Assembly: GCF_001704275.1 (NCBI RefSeq)
Contig: NZ_CP011533.1
Location: forward strand, 6,014,001 to 6,078,000
Reading direction: 5' to 3'
Length of the DNA stretch: 64,000 bases
Origin: Streptomyces noursei ATCC 11455
Lineage (GTDB): Bacteria; Actinomycetota; Actinomycetes; Streptomycetales; Streptomycetaceae
A program made the translations under genes and the position numbers. The notes under the pieces are model-generated. The model was not told the DNA's origin. It saw only the letters and a program-made list of their open reading frames with translations, and did not search any database. Shown piece after piece: positions 27,785 through 36,731 of this stretch; the stretch's first letter is position 1; each line of letters opens with the position of its first letter.

Positions 27785-28369
27785 ATGTGGCAGCCCGACG
27801 ACATTCTCATGACGCAGAAGATAGCCCCGCTCGTGAACCGGTATGTGTTCACGCTTCCGGAAAGCGGTGAGGTCATCGCCTTCGCGGAGCAGAAGCGGTT
27901 CGCGTTGCAGGAGCAGCTGACCTTGTGGACCGATGAGGACCGTTCCCGGGAACTCGGCGGATTCAAGGCGCGGGAGGTGATCGACCTCGGGGCCACGTAC
28001 GACGTGACAGGGCCCGGTGGGGATCTCGTCGGCAGCTTCCGCAAGGACTTCAAGGCGTCTTTTCTGCGGTCCACCTGGCATCTGACGCAGGGGAAGGAGG
28101 CCGCCGCCGTGGGCAAGGAGCGGCGGGTCGGCGTGGCGCTTGCGCGACGCGCGTGGGACGTCGTCGATCTGGTCGTGCCGCTCGTCACTTTGCCGCCCGT
28201 GCCGTTCGTCTACCACTTCGACTTCGTCCGGGACGGGCGGCCCGTCCTGGCGGTCGAGCGGAAGTGGGGGATCCGGGACCGGTACGTCGTCCGTATCCAG
28301 GATCCGGGGTTGGACCGGACACTCGCGCTCTGCATGGCAGTTGGGCTGGACGCCCTGCAGGGGCGCTGA
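27785..28369 (+). CDS. LURP-one-related (phospholipid scramblase-like) protein
   Basis: A 194-residue protein that starts at MWQPDDILMTQKIAPLVNRY and continues as a beta-rich barrel: VIAFAEQKRFALQEQ, TYDVTGPGGDLVGSF, VLAVERKWGIRDRYVV and PGLDRTLALCMAVGLD. This is the LURP-one/scramblase-like fold, widespread in actinobacteria with no settled function. An upstream in-frame extension to 27623 is possible but basic and Ser/Arg-rich. The 211 bases before the gene hold no other feature. It is not an obvious member of the following lanthipeptide cluster. Confidence 0.75.
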   Translation: MWQPDDILMTQKIAPLVNRYVFTLPESGEVIAFAEQKRFALQEQLTLWTDEDRSRELGGFKAREVIDLGATYDVTGPGGDLVGSFRKDFKASFLRSTWHLTQGKEAAAVGKERRVGVALARRAWDVVDLVVPLVTLPPVPFVYHFDFVRDGRPVLAVERKWGIRDRYVVRIQDPGLDRTLALCMAVGLDALQGR

Positions 28370-28560
28370 CGGTCGGGCACCGGACAGCCGGGCGGACCGT
28401 CCCGCCACATGGTGGGGGAAGAAGGGGACGGTCGGCGGGTTCAAGAGCGTCCTCGGCCTCATTAAGTTCATTCTCTGACCGCCTCGGGAACTCCTGTGGA
28501 ATCCCTTCCTCGTTTCCTCGGTGGGCGGTTGGTTTTATGGAATGAAAGGTGCTGTAAATC
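28370..28560. other. Upstream region of the lanthipeptide precursor
   Basis: The 191 bases before the precursor presumably hold its promoter; an A/T-richer stretch occurs at 28460-28480 and another at 28528-28560. No confident -35/-10 pair was assigned. AAAGG at 28545-28549 is the ribosome site for the precursor. Confidence 0.45.
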
Positions 28561-28743
28561 ATGGACGAGTTCAACCTCGACGCTCGCGTGATCGTTTCCG
28601 CCGACCCGGCTCAGACGTCGCTGTCCCCGGTTGCCAGCGTCGCCTCGCGCGTCGCCAGCAAGTGGGCCGTCAAGCAGACCATCCGGCAGACGATCAAGAT
28701 GACGGCCGCCTGCGCCGCCGTCCGCACGAACGGCAAGTGCTGA
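28561..28743 (+). CDS. lanA: Class I lanthipeptide precursor peptide
   Basis: A 60-residue peptide starting MDEFNLDARVIV; FNLD at residues 4-7 is the leader box recognised by class I LanB enzymes. The acidic leader reaches to about residue 28. The C-terminal part is strongly basic (R30, K34, K38, R42, K46, R55, K59, no acids), has the repeat KQTIRQTIKMT, and only two cysteines, C51 and C60. Thr48-Cys51 (TAAC) and Thr56-Cys60 (TNGKC) are the most economical methyllanthionine rings. S29, S33, T40 and T44 could stay as dehydrated or reduced residues. The leader cleavage site is unclear and no protease gene is nearby. It is followed directly by LanC and LanB genes. Confidence 0.85.
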   Translation: MDEFNLDARVIVSADPAQTSLSPVASVASRVASKWAVKQTIRQTIKMTAACAAVRTNGKC

Positions 28744-28775
28744 CCGCGCTGCCGATCGCGTCCGATCACCACGGT

Positions 28776-28805
28776 GGGGTCCTCCGGAAGGAAACGGAGG
28801 ACCCC
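28776..28805 (+). terminator. Hairpin between precursor and LanC gene (attenuator candidate)
   Basis: A perfect 11-bp stem (GGGGTCCTCCG at 28776-28786 with its complement at 28795-28805) and an 8-base loop, without a T-run. Partial termination here would keep precursor mRNA in excess over enzyme mRNA, as is known for other lantibiotic operons. Confidence 0.65.
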
Positions 28806-28832
28806 CTCCGAAGAGCCTGTAGAGCCCCACAC

Positions 28833-30086
28833 ATGCACCCCAGCCCCCTCCTGCCGCCCGAACTCGCCGCCCGCGCGAACGCCGTCGCGAGCGTGATCCG
28901 GGAACGACTCGACAGCCCCGCCGGCGCCGATGCGCACGCCGCACGCGCCGCCGGGCAGAGTGATCTGTCCTTCTGGAACGGCGCTTCCCTCAGCGAGGGG
29001 CATGCCGGGCTGGCGCTCCTCCACCTCCACGCCGCCCGTACCGCGGAGCGCGGCGCGGAAGGGGAGTGGTCGCGCGACCGGGCCTTCTCCTTCGTGCGCG
29101 CCGCCTTCGCCGCCACGCAAGAGGAAGCGCTCACGCACCCGGGGCTCTTCGACGGCACGGCCGGCCTCGCCTTCGTGCTGCGCGAGGTCGCGGCCGACGA
29201 GCCCCGTTTTCTGCCCAGCCTCGCCGCACTGGACGAACAGCTGTCCCGGCAGGTCCTGGCCATGGAGCTGCCCCGCCGGCCCGGTGCCGTCGCCGCTCAC
29301 CACTACGACCTGGTCTACGGGTGCGCGGGCGTCCTCGCCCACCTGTGTCACGTCCGCCCCACGACCCCGCTCGTCGAGCAGGCGCTTCAACGGTGCCTGC
29401 GGTACCTGATGTGGGTCGGTGCCGATCAGCGATGGGCCGTCGAGGGACGGCTCGACACCGGAATGTCCCACGGCGCTGCGGGTATCGCCGCCGCCCTGGC
29501 CACGGCCTGGCGGCACGGTCACCGGCTGCCCGGGCAACGCCTCGTCCTCGACCGGCTGGTGGCGTGGCTGCTGGAGGTCGGCAGCCGCGGAGGCCGACAG
29601 CTCCGGTGGCCGCGATCCGTCCCCGTGGACCCGCACCTCGACGACGGAGACGAAGCCGTGCCCGCCTGGTGCCACGGGACCGGGGGAGTGGCCGCCGGGC
29701 TGCTCACCGTAGCCGACGCGACCGGCGACCGGGCCCTGGAAGCACGGGCGTTCGCCGCGCTGGACGGGCTGCTCGACCGGGTCGCCGCCGGGGACGTGCC
29801 GCGTTCGCCCACCGTGTGCCACGGCCTCGCCGGATGCGTCGCGCTCGCCCACGAGTTCGCCGCGCGGGGCAGCGAGGGCGCCGCGCGGGGACTCGCCCGG
29901 CTCGTGACGGAGCTGCTCGACGCCGCCGAGCCCGAGCGGGCCCTGGTGTACCGCGACCGCGAGACCACCGGGCACGTCGTCGACAATCCCGGGCTCCTCA
30001 CCGGCGCGGCCGGTGTCGCCCTGGCCCTCCGTGCCACGGCCACCGGCCGCAGGCCCAGTTGGTGGCGGGTGCTCTTTCTCCGGTGA
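28833..30086 (+). CDS. lanC: LanC-type lanthionine cyclase
   Basis: A 417-residue cyclase that adds Cys thiols to dehydrated Ser/Thr to form (methyl)lanthionine rings. The alpha-toroid repeats GHAGLALLHLH, FDGTAGLAFVL, GCAGVLAHL and SHGAAGIAAAL are visible. The zinc ligands are present: Cys in VPAWCHGTGGVAAG and Cys-His in TVCHGLAGCV. The ATG at 28833 lies beyond the intercistronic hairpin and has only a weak ribosome site, which may limit enzyme level. Its stop overlaps the LanB start by four bases (GTGA). Confidence 0.93.
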   Translation: MHPSPLLPPELAARANAVASVIRERLDSPAGADAHAARAAGQSDLSFWNGASLSEGHAGLALLHLHAARTAERGAEGEWSRDRAFSFVRAAFAATQEEALTHPGLFDGTAGLAFVLREVAADEPRFLPSLAALDEQLSRQVLAMELPRRPGAVAAHHYDLVYGCAGVLAHLCHVRPTTPLVEQALQRCLRYLMWVGADQRWAVEGRLDTGMSHGAAGIAAALATAWRHGHRLPGQRLVLDRLVAWLLEVGSRGGRQLRWPRSVPVDPHLDDGDEAVPAWCHGTGGVAAGLLTVADATGDRALEARAFAALDGLLDRVAAGDVPRSPTVCHGLAGCVALAHEFAARGSEGAARGLARLVTELLDAAEPERALVYRDRETTGHVVDNPGLLTGAAGVALALRATATGRRPSWWRVLFLR

Positions 30087-33000
30087 ACGCAATCGACAAG
30101 GACCTGACACGCACCATGCCGCGGTACGAAGCCCTCGACTTCCCTCTTCTGCGGGCACCTGCCCTGCCGGTCGAGGTCTGGCGGGAGACGCTCGCCGACC
30201 GCGACCTCACCCGCACCCGCGCCCGGTTGCGCGCCATGGCGGACAACCCCCGCGTACGCCACGGGCTCGTCGCCGCCGGCAGCGGACTGCTCGACGGGCT
30301 GGCCAAGGTCGAGGCCGCACAGGGACGCGCGAGCGGCAAGGAGACGCGGCGCGTCCACTCCCGGGCCCTGCGCTACCTCACCCGCATGAGCACCCGCCCC
30401 ACCCCCTTCGGGGCCTTCTCCGGCGTCGCACTCGGCTCCTTCGGTGAGACCACCACCGCCCGGCTCGGCGAGACCCCCCTCGTGTCCGCCCGGGTGCGGG
30501 CCGACATGGGATGGCTGCTCGCTCTGGTGAAGGACCTGGAGGGTGCCCCGGAGGTGCTCGAACGGCTCAGCGTGTCCATGAACGCCATGGCGCACCGGGT
30601 GGGCGACCGGCTCGTCCTGCCTTCCTCGGATGTGCACGGCAACGCCGACCGGCGATCGGTGCGGGTACGGCACACCAGTCCGCTCAGCCATGTCCGGCGC
30701 CTCGCCCCGGCCGCCGCGCCCGTCCCGTACGCCGAGGTGGTCGCCGAACTGACCGACCGGTTCCCGGCCGTCGGGCACGAGCGGATCTCCGCGTTCGTCG
30801 CCGAACTGGTCGGCCTCGGGCTGCTCGTCACCGACCTGCGGCCGCCCGTCACGGATCCCTGCCCGGAGGCGTACGTCCTGGCCCGGCTCACCGCCGCCGG
30901 GGTGGAGCACCCCGCCGTGGCCGGACTGCGCGAGGTCGTCGACATGACCCGGACCGCCGTCCACGACGATACCGGCGCGCTCGACAGGCTGCGCCTGGCC
31001 CAACGCACCCTCGTCCCCGAGTACCGACACCAGCCCTTCCAGGTCGACTCCGCCCTCGGCCTCGCCGATACGGCCATCAACCGCCAGGTCGCCGACGAGG
31101 TCGCCGAGGCCGTCGGCTGCCTGGCCCGGCTGGGCCGGGCGGCGCCCGGCGGATACGACCACCTCGCGCCGTATCACGAGGCGTTCATGGAGCGGTACGG
31201 AAGCGACGCCCTCGTCCCCGTCCTCGAACTCCTCAGCGCCGAGCGCGGCCTCGACGCCCCCAACAGCTACCTCGATCCACCCCGCGCCATGGTCATGCAC
31301 CAGACCGGCGGCGAAGGAGACCCGCGGACCGCGCGGGCCCTGGTCGCCCTGGCCTCCCAGGCGTGGCGGAGCGGAGCCGACGAGGTCGAGCTGAGCGACG
31401 AGGTGCTGCGCAGGCTCGTCCCCGCGGACGAGGGCGACACCCGGCGCGGGTGCCCCGGCGTCGACGCATACGTCCAGATCGCCGCGTCCAGTGCCCGCGC
31501 GATCGACGACGGCGACTGGCGTGCCGTCCTCAACAGCGACGGTCTCGGCGAGGGCGGACGCACCTTCGGACGGTTCTTCCACCTCCTCGGGCCCGCCGCC
31601 GAACGCCTCCGCTCCTACGCCCGTGCCCGGGAAGCCCTGGAGCCCGACGTCGTCGTCGCCGAGCTGGCGTACCTGCCCGGCAACGGGCGCGGCGCCAACG
31701 TGGCGATCCGGCCCGCCGTCCACGGCTACGAGATCCCGGTCAACGTCGCACCCTCCGCCGCCCCGGACCGGATCATCGACCTCTCCGACATCCACGTCGG
31801 CGCGACCGACGACGGCCTGCGGCTCTACTCGGCACGGCTCGGGCGCGAACTGGTCGTCGTCCAGAACCACATGCTCAGCCCGCTCGGCGCGCCCAACGTG
31901 TGCCGGTTCCTGCTGGAGGTCTCGCGGGCCAGGTATGCGATCCCCACCGGCTTCACCTGGGGCCCGGTCGAGGGCGCCCCGTACCTGCCGCGCGTCGTGC
32001 GGGGCCGGGTCGTGGTACGGGCCGCCGAGTGGAACCTGTACCCGACCGGCGCGCGGGCCCCGCTGGACACCGCTCCCGTCCCCGTACCTCGCACCGCCGC
32101 GGAGTTGGCGGAGTGGCGCCGCACCTGGGGCGTTCCCCGCCACGTCTACCTGGCCGACGACGACAACCGGCTGCTCCTGGACCTCGACCACCCGGCCTGC
32201 GCGGACGAGCTGTTGACCGATCTGCGGGCGGCCGACGAGCGGGTCACGCTCCAGGAGGCGCTGCCGGATCCCGACAGGACCTGGCTACGCGACAGCGCCG
32301 GACGCGGGCACCTGGCCGAGGTCGTCATCCCGCTCCTGGCCGCGCCCGACGGCACCGAGGCCGCGCCGCCACCGGACACGGCTCCGGCCCGCGAGGCAGC
32401 GGCGGAGGCGATACGGCGCAAGGCCCGTCCCGCCGCCCACCCCAGCCATCTGCCCGGCTCCGAGTGGTCGTACCTCAAGCTGTACGCCGCCCGTGACCTG
32501 CACGACGAGATCGCCGCGGTCGAACTGGCCGGACTCGTCGGGGAGATACGGGACGCAGGCGCCGACGTCGACCGGTGGTTCTACATCCGGTACGCCGACC
32601 CCGACGCGCACCTGCGCATCAGGACCCGGACACCGGCCGGCGGCACGTCCGCCCTGGAACCGCTCCTGGACTGGGGGCGCTCCCTCGTCCGGCGGGGGAT
32701 CGCCGAGCGCCTGGAGGTCGCCACGTACCACCCCGAGGTGAGCCGGTACGGCGGTCCCGCCGTGTACGACCACATCGAGGAGTTCTTCGCGGCGAACAGC
32801 GCCGTCTCCGCCCAACTGCTCGGTCTCCTCTGGGACAAGGAGCCCGGACTCACGGCCGAAGCGGTCACCCTGGCCGCCGTCGACGCGCTGTACGCCCAGT
32901 GGGGTCTCGACGTCCGCGAGCGTCTCGCCGCCATGCCCCGGCCCGCCGAGGACAGGGAGGCCCGCGAGCGGTACAAGAAGGACCGCGACTATCTGTGCGA

Positions 33001-33286
33001 GCTGCTCGCCCCCTGGGACCGCCGCCCGCACCTCGGGGGCCGCGCCCACCACGAGCGCCTCGCCCCGGTTCTCGCCGGCCAGGTCGACGCCGTCCGCCGG
33101 GCCTCGCGGGCCGTCGCGGACGCGGAGGCGGCCGGAACGCTGTGGGGCACCCGGGACGCCGTCCTGGCCAGCCTCGCGCACATGCAGGTGAACCGGCTGC
33201 TGCCCATGGACCGCCCCGCCGAGGACCGCTGCTACCTGGTCTGGGGGCACGTCCTGAACTGCCTGCGGGGGAGGCCCCGTGACTGA
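30083..33286 (+). CDS. lanB: Full-length class I lantibiotic dehydratase LanB
   Basis: A 1067-residue dehydratase that glutamylates Ser/Thr of the precursor using Glu-tRNA and then eliminates glutamate. The N-terminal glutamylation domain begins YEALDFPLLRAPALPV and includes RYLTRMSTRPTPFGAFSGV. The C-terminal SpaB_C elimination domain includes SHLPGSEWSYLKLYA, VDRWFYIRYADPDAHLRIR and a C-terminal HMQVNRLL. Both domains are in one chain as in NisB. The GTG at 30083 overlaps the LanC stop; an ATG at 30116 (MPRYEALD) is an equally plausible start. It overlaps the exporter gene by eight bases. Confidence 0.93.
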   Translation: MNAIDKDLTRTMPRYEALDFPLLRAPALPVEVWRETLADRDLTRTRARLRAMADNPRVRHGLVAAGSGLLDGLAKVEAAQGRASGKETRRVHSRALRYLTRMSTRPTPFGAFSGVALGSFGETTTARLGETPLVSARVRADMGWLLALVKDLEGAPEVLERLSVSMNAMAHRVGDRLVLPSSDVHGNADRRSVRVRHTSPLSHVRRLAPAAAPVPYAEVVAELTDRFPAVGHERISAFVAELVGLGLLVTDLRPPVTDPCPEAYVLARLTAAGVEHPAVAGLREVVDMTRTAVHDDTGALDRLRLAQRTLVPEYRHQPFQVDSALGLADTAINRQVADEVAEAVGCLARLGRAAPGGYDHLAPYHEAFMERYGSDALVPVLELLSAERGLDAPNSYLDPPRAMVMHQTGGEGDPRTARALVALASQAWRSGADEVELSDEVLRRLVPADEGDTRRGCPGVDAYVQIAASSARAIDDGDWRAVLNSDGLGEGGRTFGRFFHLLGPAAERLRSYARAREALEPDVVVAELAYLPGNGRGANVAIRPAVHGYEIPVNVAPSAAPDRIIDLSDIHVGATDDGLRLYSARLGRELVVVQNHMLSPLGAPNVCRFLLEVSRARYAIPTGFTWGPVEGAPYLPRVVRGRVVVRAAEWNLYPTGARAPLDTAPVPVPRTAAELAEWRRTWGVPRHVYLADDDNRLLLDLDHPACADELLTDLRAADERVTLQEALPDPDRTWLRDSAGRGHLAEVVIPLLAAPDGTEAAPPPDTAPAREAAAEAIRRKARPAAHPSHLPGSEWSYLKLYAARDLHDEIAAVELAGLVGEIRDAGADVDRWFYIRYADPDAHLRIRTRTPAGGTSALEPLLDWGRSLVRRGIAERLEVATYHPEVSRYGGPAVYDHIEEFFAANSAVSAQLLGLLWDKEPGLTAEAVTLAAVDALYAQWGLDVRERLAAMPRPAEDREARERYKKDRDYLCELLAPWDRRPHLGGRAHHERLAPVLAGQVDAVRRASRAVADAEAAGTLWGTRDAVLASLAHMQVNRLLPMDRPAEDRCYLVWGHVLNCLRGRPRD

Positions 33287-35126
33287 TCAGGAAGCCAGCG
33301 GCCAGACCGTGCCCGAGGAGCACCGGCGCCTCTCCCGGGACCTGCGCTACTGGTGGCTCGTCCTGCGCACGTTCTGGGGACTCAGCCCCCTGAGGGTCTC
33401 CGCGCTCGCCGTGGCCACGGCACTCACCGCCGCCGTGCCGGCCACCGGGATCTGGCTGACCGCCAGGGCCGTGCAGGCCGTCGTCGACGCCCTCACGCGG
33501 GTGCCGGACGCCATGGACCGGCTCACCTTCGCCGCCGCCGGCCTCGTCGCGGTCTCGGTGGCGGAGCACATCCTGACGTCGCTCTCGCAGTACCTGAACT
33601 CCCTGCTCCAGTTGGAGTTCACGGCCAAGATCGGTGAGCGGGTCATGGTCAAGGGCACCCGCATGGACCTCAGCGCCTACGAGGACCCCGAGGCGTACGA
33701 CCGACTGCAGCGCGCGCTGCGGGAGAGCGGCAGCGGCACGGCCTTCGAGGTGTTCGAGGAGATGATGCGCACGCTCACCGCGCTGGCATCACTGGTGATG
33801 GTCAGCTGGGTGCTGTTCTCCTGGAACGTCTGGATCGCCCTGGCCATCCTGCTGGCGCCGCTGCCCGCGCTCGCCGCGCACGTGGTGTTCAGCAAGCAGG
33901 GCTACGCGATCGAGTACCACCGTGCGCAGGACCGGCGCCGCGCCTTCTACTACCAGGACCTGACGACGACGGACTCCTCCTACAAGGAGGTGAAGCTGTA
34001 TCAACTCGGCCCCCATCTCGTAGGCCGCTACCGGTCCCTCGTGCAGGAGTTCTTCCGCGTCGACCGGGCGCTGGCACGCCGCCGGCACGGCTGGTCGGCG
34101 ACGCTCGGCCTGGTCAGCGTGGGCTGCTCGGCGGGCGCGCTGGTCTTCGCCCTCAGATCCACCGCGGACAACGGCCGGATCGGCGAGCTCGCCGGGTACC
34201 TGCAGGCGCTGGGCGCGGTGCACGCGGCGGCCACCGGGCTGCTGCTCGGCGTGGCCACCCTGTACCAGAACACGCTGTTCACGGGGAACCTCTTCGACTA
34301 TCTGACGCTGCCCGACGGGCGCATCACGGGCGGCACCCGGCCCTTCCCGCGGCGCCTGACGCACGGCATCGAGTTCCAGGACGTCACCTTCCGGTACCCC
34401 GGCACCACGACCACCGCCCTCGACCGGTTCAGTTGCTTCATCCCCGCCGACACCTGCTGCGCGATCGTCGGCGCGAACGGCGCGGGCAAGAGCACCATCG
34501 TCAAACTGCTCTCCCGCCTCTACGAGCCGACCAGCGGCCGCATCCTCGTCGACGGCGTGCCTCTCGAGGAGTACGACACCGACGACCTCCAGCGGAACAT
34601 CGGGGTCGTCTTCCAGGACTTCATCCGCTACGAGATGCCCGTCCGGCACAACATCGGCTTCGGCCGCCTCGAACACCTCGACGACGACGCCCGCCTGCGC
34701 GCAGCGGCCGGGTCCAGCGGCGCCGCCGAGTTCATCGACCGCCTCGCGGACACCTACGACACCACACTGGGACGGCACTTCGAGGGCGGCCACCAGCTGT
34801 CCGGCGGCCAGTGGCAGAAGATCGCCCTGGCGCGGGCCTTCCTGCGGGACGCGCCGATCGCGATCCTCGACGAGCCGACCGCCGCGATCGACGCCGAGGC
34901 CGAGGCCGACATCTTCGGCCGGCTGCGCACGATCTGCTCCCGGGCGACGTCCCTGGTGATCTCCCACCGGTTCTCCACCGTCCGCATCGCCGACAAGATC
35001 CTGGTCGTGGAGGGCGGTTCGCTCATCGAAGAGGGGACCCACGAGGAACTGCTCGCACGCGGCGGGACCTACGCCCACCTCTTTCGGCTCCAGGCCGACG
35101 CCTACCTGCCGGGAACCTCCGCATGA
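33279..35126 (+). CDS. lanT: ABC exporter of the lanthipeptide (LanT-like, no peptidase domain)
   Basis: A 615-residue half-transporter with a six-helix membrane domain (residues ~30-330) followed by an ATPase domain. It shows Walker A IVGANGAGKSTIVKLLSR, signature QLSGGQWQKIALARAF, Walker B AIAILDEPTAAIDAEAEAD (in part) and a late ISHRFST switch histidine. There is no N-terminal C39 peptidase, so it would export modified peptide without removing the leader, as LanT of class I systems does. The GTG at 33279 lies within the LanB end and has GGGGGAGG upstream. Confidence 0.9.
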   Translation: MTDQEASGQTVPEEHRRLSRDLRYWWLVLRTFWGLSPLRVSALAVATALTAAVPATGIWLTARAVQAVVDALTRVPDAMDRLTFAAAGLVAVSVAEHILTSLSQYLNSLLQLEFTAKIGERVMVKGTRMDLSAYEDPEAYDRLQRALRESGSGTAFEVFEEMMRTLTALASLVMVSWVLFSWNVWIALAILLAPLPALAAHVVFSKQGYAIEYHRAQDRRRAFYYQDLTTTDSSYKEVKLYQLGPHLVGRYRSLVQEFFRVDRALARRRHGWSATLGLVSVGCSAGALVFALRSTADNGRIGELAGYLQALGAVHAAATGLLLGVATLYQNTLFTGNLFDYLTLPDGRITGGTRPFPRRLTHGIEFQDVTFRYPGTTTTALDRFSCFIPADTCCAIVGANGAGKSTIVKLLSRLYEPTSGRILVDGVPLEEYDTDDLQRNIGVVFQDFIRYEMPVRHNIGFGRLEHLDDDARLRAAAGSSGAAEFIDRLADTYDTTLGRHFEGGHQLSGGQWQKIALARAFLRDAPIAILDEPTAAIDAEAEADIFGRLRTICSRATSLVISHRFSTVRIADKILVVEGGSLIEEGTHEELLARGGTYAHLFRLQADAYLPGTSA

Positions 35127-36184
35127 CCGCCGCCGCACAGGAAGCACCCATGACCCGAACACCCCCGCTGTCCCTCATGTACCCGCTCATGGCGTACGAC
35201 CTGGACCACCTCACCGCCTTCGGCGAAGTCGTCCGGGAGCTGTCCCTGGAGCGGCTCTACATGGGGCAGTCGGTGCTGGTCGACACCCACCATGCCTTCG
35301 CGCACCTCGCCGGGCGCGGCATCCGCGTGCCGGTCGGCACCAGCGTGGCCCTGACTGCTCTGCGCCACCCGCTGGACGCGGCGATACAGGCCAGGTCGCT
35401 GGCCCTGCTGACCGGCGCCGACGTCGTCGCCGGCTACAGCACCGGCGACCCGGCGTTCGTGACGGCGCTGCGCGGCGCACCGTACGCAAGTCCGCGCACC
35501 GCCGTCGCCGAGTACCTGACCGTCGTGCGACGGCTCCTGGACGGCGAGTTGGTGGACTTCCAGGGGCGCTATGTGCGCGTGGACGAGGGACTTCCCCAGG
35601 TCCCCCACCCTCCCGTCTCGCTCGGCGTCGGCGTGCTGCGGCCGCGCATGGCGTACACGGCGGGCCAGGTCGCCGACGTGGCGATCACCCTGCTGACGCC
35701 GGCCGCCCACCTCAGGGACCGGATCGTGCCCGCGCTCGCGCGCGGCGCCGCCTCCCGGGACAGGGCGGTCCCCGGGGTGACGCAGATCGTGCCGTGCGCG
35801 GTGCGCAAGCCCGGCCGGGACCCGCGCCGGCTCGCGTTCGCGGCGCACGAGCTGCACCTGGGCGGTGAGCACTACGCGGCGATGCTCCGCTCGGCGGGCC
35901 TCGGCGTGGACGCGGCCGACCCGTGGGCCGGGGCCGGCGTGCTGGTCGACAGCGGGGTCTTCGCCTACGGCACCCCTGACGAGCTGGCGGACCAGCTCAC
36001 CGGCTACGGTGAGGCGGGGGCCACGGAGATCGCGCTGAGCTGTGCGGGGGTCCTGCTGACCGAAGGGCCCGACGCCGCGCTGGCCGACGTGCGGGCCATC
36101 GTGGGGGCGATGCAGGACCGGGCCGTGCGCCGGGCCGACGAGGGCCCCGGGTTTTTTACGAGCAGCCATCCCGAGTTGAGTTGA
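35123..36184 (+). CDS. Luciferase-like F420-type oxidoreductase, candidate LanJ reductase
   Basis: A 353-residue bacterial luciferase-like TIM barrel. Family marks are an N-terminal strand followed by RLYMGQSVL, GIRVPVGTSVALTALRHPL, LALLTGADVVAGYSTGD, the EYLTVVRRLLDGE helix and YVRVDEGLPQVPHPPVSLG. These enzymes use F420H2 or FMN. Some members encoded in lanthipeptide clusters (for example in the lexapeptide pathway) reduce dehydroalanine to D-alanine, and this gene lies inside the operon, so the same role is proposed. It overlaps the exporter by four bases (ATGA); an ATG at 35150 is an alternative start. Substrate and cofactor are inferred. Confidence 0.82.
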   Translation: MTAAAQEAPMTRTPPLSLMYPLMAYDLDHLTAFGEVVRELSLERLYMGQSVLVDTHHAFAHLAGRGIRVPVGTSVALTALRHPLDAAIQARSLALLTGADVVAGYSTGDPAFVTALRGAPYASPRTAVAEYLTVVRRLLDGELVDFQGRYVRVDEGLPQVPHPPVSLGVGVLRPRMAYTAGQVADVAITLLTPAAHLRDRIVPALARGAASRDRAVPGVTQIVPCAVRKPGRDPRRLAFAAHELHLGGEHYAAMLRSAGLGVDAADPWAGAGVLVDSGVFAYGTPDELADQLTGYGEAGATEIALSCAGVLLTEGPDAALADVRAIVGAMQDRAVRRADEGPGFFTSSHPELS

Positions 36185-36195
36185 GGGGCAATCAC

Positions 36196-36597
36196 ATGCT
36201 TCTGGAATTCGTCCTGTTTTCTCTGATGGACACGGTGTTCTGGATAGGCGGCAAGAGTCTTGACAGGGCACGTTCAGCGCGTCGCATCGCTGCTTTTCGG
36301 CGCGGTGAAAGGATCACGCTGCGCTGCCGGTTCCGCATTCGGGCACAGGGCCCCGCCATGCATCGCGGGAGAATCGTGGTCAGCTCGTCCGGGGTCGTCC
36401 TGGACGGGCCCGGCCCAAGAGCACTGGCGCTTTCCGGTCCGGCCGCCACGGCGACCGGCGGCGGGCGCTTCGGAACGGCCCTGGACTGCACCGTGACGGC
36501 CGAGGGCGGCTCCGCGAAGAAGATCGAACTGCTCGTCTCCACCTGGGACGCGAAACTGGTGGAGCTCATCACGGAGCACCTCTCCGAGCCCGTCTGA
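36196..36597 (+). CDS. Small membrane-anchored protein in the lanthipeptide operon
   Basis: A 133-residue protein with one N-terminal hydrophobic helix (MLLEFVLFSLMDTVFWIGG) followed by a basic stretch (RARSARRIAAFRRGER) and a ~90-residue beta-rich cytoplasmic domain without known motifs. It resembles DUF2550-type proteins in layout only. Position at the end of the biosynthetic operon makes an immunity or export accessory role possible, but nothing in the sequence proves it. GAGGGG lies seven bases upstream of the ATG. Confidence 0.7.
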   Translation: MLLEFVLFSLMDTVFWIGGKSLDRARSARRIAAFRRGERITLRCRFRIRAQGPAMHRGRIVVSSSGVVLDGPGPRALALSGPAATATGGGRFGTALDCTVTAEGGSAKKIELLVSTWDAKLVELITEHLSEPV

Positions 36598-36731
36598 CCC
36601 GCTTTCGCGAAAACACGTCGAAAACGATTTCCATCGCGCTGCCTTTCCGGCCCCCGCGCTCTCGAATCCCTTGTCTGTTGGTACCTTGAACGAGGTTTGA
36701 CCGATTAGGGATGCTCTGACGGGGGGCGTGG

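Noticed and set aside
28140..28478. Frame ending in WWGKKGTVGGFKSVLGLIKFIL-like peptide upstream of the precursor
   Set aside because: The tail resembles a bacteriocin, but no ATG or GTG with a ribosome site lies close upstream and the frame overlaps the LURP-one gene.
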